Of a stretch of 8,612 nucleotides of DNA, positions 6,826-8,612 are shown one piece after another. A program made the position numbers and the translations under genes. The stretch's first letter is position 1; every line of letters starts with the position of its first letter. Under the pieces are notes generated by a model, which worked only from the letters and a program-made list of their open reading frames with translations, was not told the origin of the DNA and did no database searches. Source of the stretch: Candidatus Poseidoniales archaeon (lineage in GTDB: Archaea; Thermoplasmatota; Poseidoniia; Poseidoniales; Poseidoniaceae); NCBI GenBank assembly GCA_012959845.1, contig DUCL01000006.1:1-8612 (forward strand), written 5' to 3'.

Positions 6826-7857
6826 TCACTCTTTGTGAGATGAAAGAAAATCGGATGTTGCCTGAGCAAATTCTTCTCTAGTAACCTTTCCATGCATGAT
6901 AGACCTAATTTTTTTGGCGCTTGGCAATCCTTTGGTAAAGGAAACCGCATGACCTCGTAGACTTTTTGAATCTAATCCAGTAGTTTGTTTTGCTAATTCT
7001 ATGTACCTATCCCAACACCATCTTCTAGTTTCAAACTGCCTACCTACTTCGGATAGTGAATGCCAATTTCCTTCGAATTGCTCTACCCAAGGTAATTGCT
7101 CTTCACCCATCCAGCCCAATTCAACTTTCATTTCGGCAAATACTGATGGTCTACCGATTGCACCTCTTCCGACCATCAATCCGGCTGCGTGTGTTTGTGA
7201 AAGGCAGGCCGAAGCAGATGCACCATCAACAATGTCGCCATTTGCAACTACTGGAACTTCAACCGCCTCAACCGCATTTGCGATATATTGCCAATCTGCT
7301 TGTCCTGAATATCTTTGCTTGAGAGTTCTGCCATGAATGCACAATCGTTGAATTCCTATATTCTCCAATTCCTTACAAATCTCAAGGGCATTATTTTCTC
7401 CTTGCCCAGTCCCCAATCTCATTTTTGCTGTAACGGGAATATCAATTCTATCTACGATTTGCGAACACATATCGACCAAGTTATCCGGGTCTCCCATCAA
7501 AGCCGCCCCAGCACAAATTTTGGTCACCTTTGGTGCAGGGCAGCCAAAATTCAAATCAATAATATCGGCATTATCGCTTAGCATCTCTGCAGCACGAGCC
7601 ATATCTTCAGTAACCCCCCCAAATATTTGGGGAATAAATGGAGATTCATCTTCACAGGTTTCCATTCTTTGCCAAGACATCGCGGCTTCACGAGTTAGTG
7701 CGGTAGAATTAGTGAATTCAGTAATTGTAAAATCGGCACCACAATCTTTGGCTAATAGGCGAAAAGGTAAATCAGTAACCCCAGCCATAGGTGCGAGAAA
7801 GAGAGGACGTTGCTCTCCATCCCATTGACCTGGCTTGGCTGTAATATACTGGCTCAT
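6826..7857 (-). CDS. dus: tRNA-dihydrouridine synthase (DusB-like)
   Basis: This FMN-dependent enzyme reduces uridine to dihydrouridine in tRNA (D-loop positions in known members). Numbered from the ATG at 7857 it has 343 residues. The TIM-barrel motifs appear in order: LAPMAGVTDLPFR (21-33), QIFGG (77-81), DLNFGCPAPKV with the probable catalytic cysteine C106, the GAALM phosphate-loop region (117-121), TAKMRLG with K145, CIHGRT with H175, VVANGDI (203-209) and the FMN-phosphate motif MVGRGAIGRP (228-237). A C-terminal helical domain follows, as in the family. The overall pattern is closest to the DusB group. I prefer the ATG at 7857 because GGTGG lies 6 bases upstream. A TTG at 7881 would overlap the previous stop as TTGA and add eight residues. 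It follows the winged-helix gene with 20 bases between stop and ATG, so co-transcription is likely. Confidence 0.95.
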   Translation of the reverse strand: MSQYITAKPGQWDGEQRPLFLAPMAGVTDLPFRLLAKDCGADFTITEFTNSTALTREAAMSWQRMETCEDESPFIPQIFGGVTEDMARAAEMLSDNADIIDLNFGCPAPKVTKICAGAALMGDPDNLVDMCSQIVDRIDIPVTAKMRLGTGQGENNALEICKELENIGIQRLCIHGRTLKQRYSGQADWQYIANAVEAVEVPVVANGDIVDGASASACLSQTHAAGLMVGRGAIGRPSVFAEMKVELGWMGEEQLPWVEQFEGNWHSLSEVGRQFETRRWCWDRYIELAKQTTGLDSKSLRGHAVSFTKGLPSAKKIRSIMHGKVTREEFAQATSDFLSSHKE

Positions 7858-7863
7858 GTGATT

Positions 7864-7870
7864 CCACCCC
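7864..7870 (-). promoter_or_regulatory. Shine-Dalgarno site deciding the dus start
   Basis: On the minus strand GGGGTGG contains the anti-Shine-Dalgarno match GGTG and ends 6 bases before the ATG at 7857. This favours that ATG over the upstream TTG at 7881. Confidence 0.45.
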
Positions 7871-7877
7871 GATCGAT

Positions 7878-8594
7878 TCAACCTTGAGCAGAAACAAGAA
7901 GTTCTGCAACACGACGCATTCGTCGTAATACCTTGTCTAATCGTTCATTGATGCGACGAGTAACATCCTCGGCAGTTTCCCCACTAAGGCGGTGTCCCAA
8001 AGGCAAACGGCCACCCAATAGGTTAAGCAGTAGCATTTGTTGTTTTGAATTTACATCTTTCAATTGAGATTCCACATCTTCAACTTTCAATTTGTTCTTT
8101 TTTAATTTTTGAATTAACTTTGATTGTTGAGTTTCATTGAGTATTCGATTGAAACCTCCTTTCTTTAGCATCCAATCTTCACCACGCCGTTGATACTGAG
8201 CCATCATCGCAGACCATAGCGAGATAGAAAGCCGATCTGTTCTGGCGACTCTTTCAACCATTCCAGATGCTCTAAAGCGCTCTAGGATGCGTCCGATACG
8301 AGGCTTAGGTCCATTGAGCAGTGCGGCCGCTTCATCAAGCGATAATGGCGCATTTCTGCTAAGAAGAATTTCAAATAATTTACATGATAAGGAATCAGCA
8401 TTGATTTCTTTCCCTGGGCGTTCTCCAAGTAGGCCAAAATCTCCGAGCCATTGAGATAGCAAACTTTCGCTGGTCTGTGGGGTAAGAGGTCTGTGGTCAA
8501 CCACTCCAAGGGTCAAAGAAGGGGTGTCTTCTTCTGGTAGTTCAAGTGCCAATCGGCAATCGTCACGTTTCCAATTTTCCTCAAGAAGTGACAT
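7878..8594 (-). CDS. Winged-helix domain protein with helical C-terminus, function unknown
   Basis: The reading frame from the ATG at 8594 gives 238 residues. Residues 66-125 look like a winged helix-turn-helix: helix LSCKLFEILLS, a turn, LSLDEAAALL, then the recognition-like helix KPRIGRILERFRASGMV, and a short wing (VERVARTDRLSISLW). The following part is strongly helical and basic, with a Lys-rich segment (161-170, IQKLKKNKLK) and an amphipathic C-terminal helix rich in Arg (209-235), suggesting a coiled coil or nucleic-acid contact. I cannot assign a family. Possibilities are a transcription regulator or a chromosome- or RNA-binding protein. The frame is still open in the 18 bases upstream (reading TIIDQR), so the true start could lie beyond the right edge and this may be the C-terminal part of a longer protein. 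It is upstream of dus in the same direction with about 20 bases between them. Confidence 0.7.
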   Translation of the reverse strand: MSLLEENWKRDDCRLALELPEEDTPSLTLGVVDHRPLTPQTSESLLSQWLGDFGLLGERPGKEINADSLSCKLFEILLSRNAPLSLDEAAALLNGPKPRIGRILERFRASGMVERVARTDRLSISLWSAMMAQYQRRGEDWMLKKGGFNRILNETQQSKLIQKLKKNKLKVEDVESQLKDVNSKQQMLLLNLLGGRLPLGHRLSGETAEDVTRRINERLDKVLRRMRRVAELLVSAQG

Positions 8595-8612
8595 TCTTTG
8601 ATCGATAATCGT

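Noticed and set aside
7001..7828. Several plus-strand frames opposite dus
   Set aside because: All are shadows of a gene with every Dus motif intact on the other strand.

Overview
The window most likely comes from an uncultivated planktonic euryarchaeon of the Marine Group II (Poseidoniales) type. This is an inference. The ribosomal protein uS2 is the short archaeal/eukaryotic form, TATA-like boxes sit upstream of genes, the DNA is moderately AT-rich, and there are large signal-peptide proteins with Ig/CARDB-like repeats and zinc ribbons. No 16S rRNA or other phylogenetic marker beyond uS2 is present, so the exact lineage is open.

Layout. Positions 1-1117 (minus) hold the N-terminal 372 residues of a secreted Ig-like-repeat protein that runs off the left edge. 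A 207-bp divergent intergenic region follows, with two strong inverted repeats. Positions 1325-4120 (plus) encode a 931-residue surface protein: signal peptide, about five extracellular beta-sandwich domains, one membrane helix, then a cytoplasmic tail with two zinc ribbons, an acidic helical stretch and a third zinc ribbon. Positions 4299-4850 (plus) encode a small predicted lipoprotein. Its stop codon lies one base from that of a convergent gene at 4852-6039 (minus). That gene encodes a Cas4/RecB-type PD-(D/E)XK nuclease with all four predicted Fe-S cysteines and about four membrane helices inserted between its N-terminal helical part and its catalytic core. This is the most unusual object in the window.

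Positions 6040-6198 form a second divergent intergenic region, with a clear archaeal promoter and Shine-Dalgarno site for rps2 (6199-6810, plus). On the minus strand, a winged-helix protein (7878-8594, possibly continuing past the right edge) is followed by a tRNA-dihydrouridine synthase (6826-7857). The two are probably one transcription unit that converges on rps2.

Functionally, the left half is a cell-surface cluster (three exported proteins) and the right half is translation/tRNA housekeeping. The membrane-embedded nuclease sits between them. There is no CRISPR array, no cas1/cas2, no transposase, no tRNA or rRNA gene and no phage gene.
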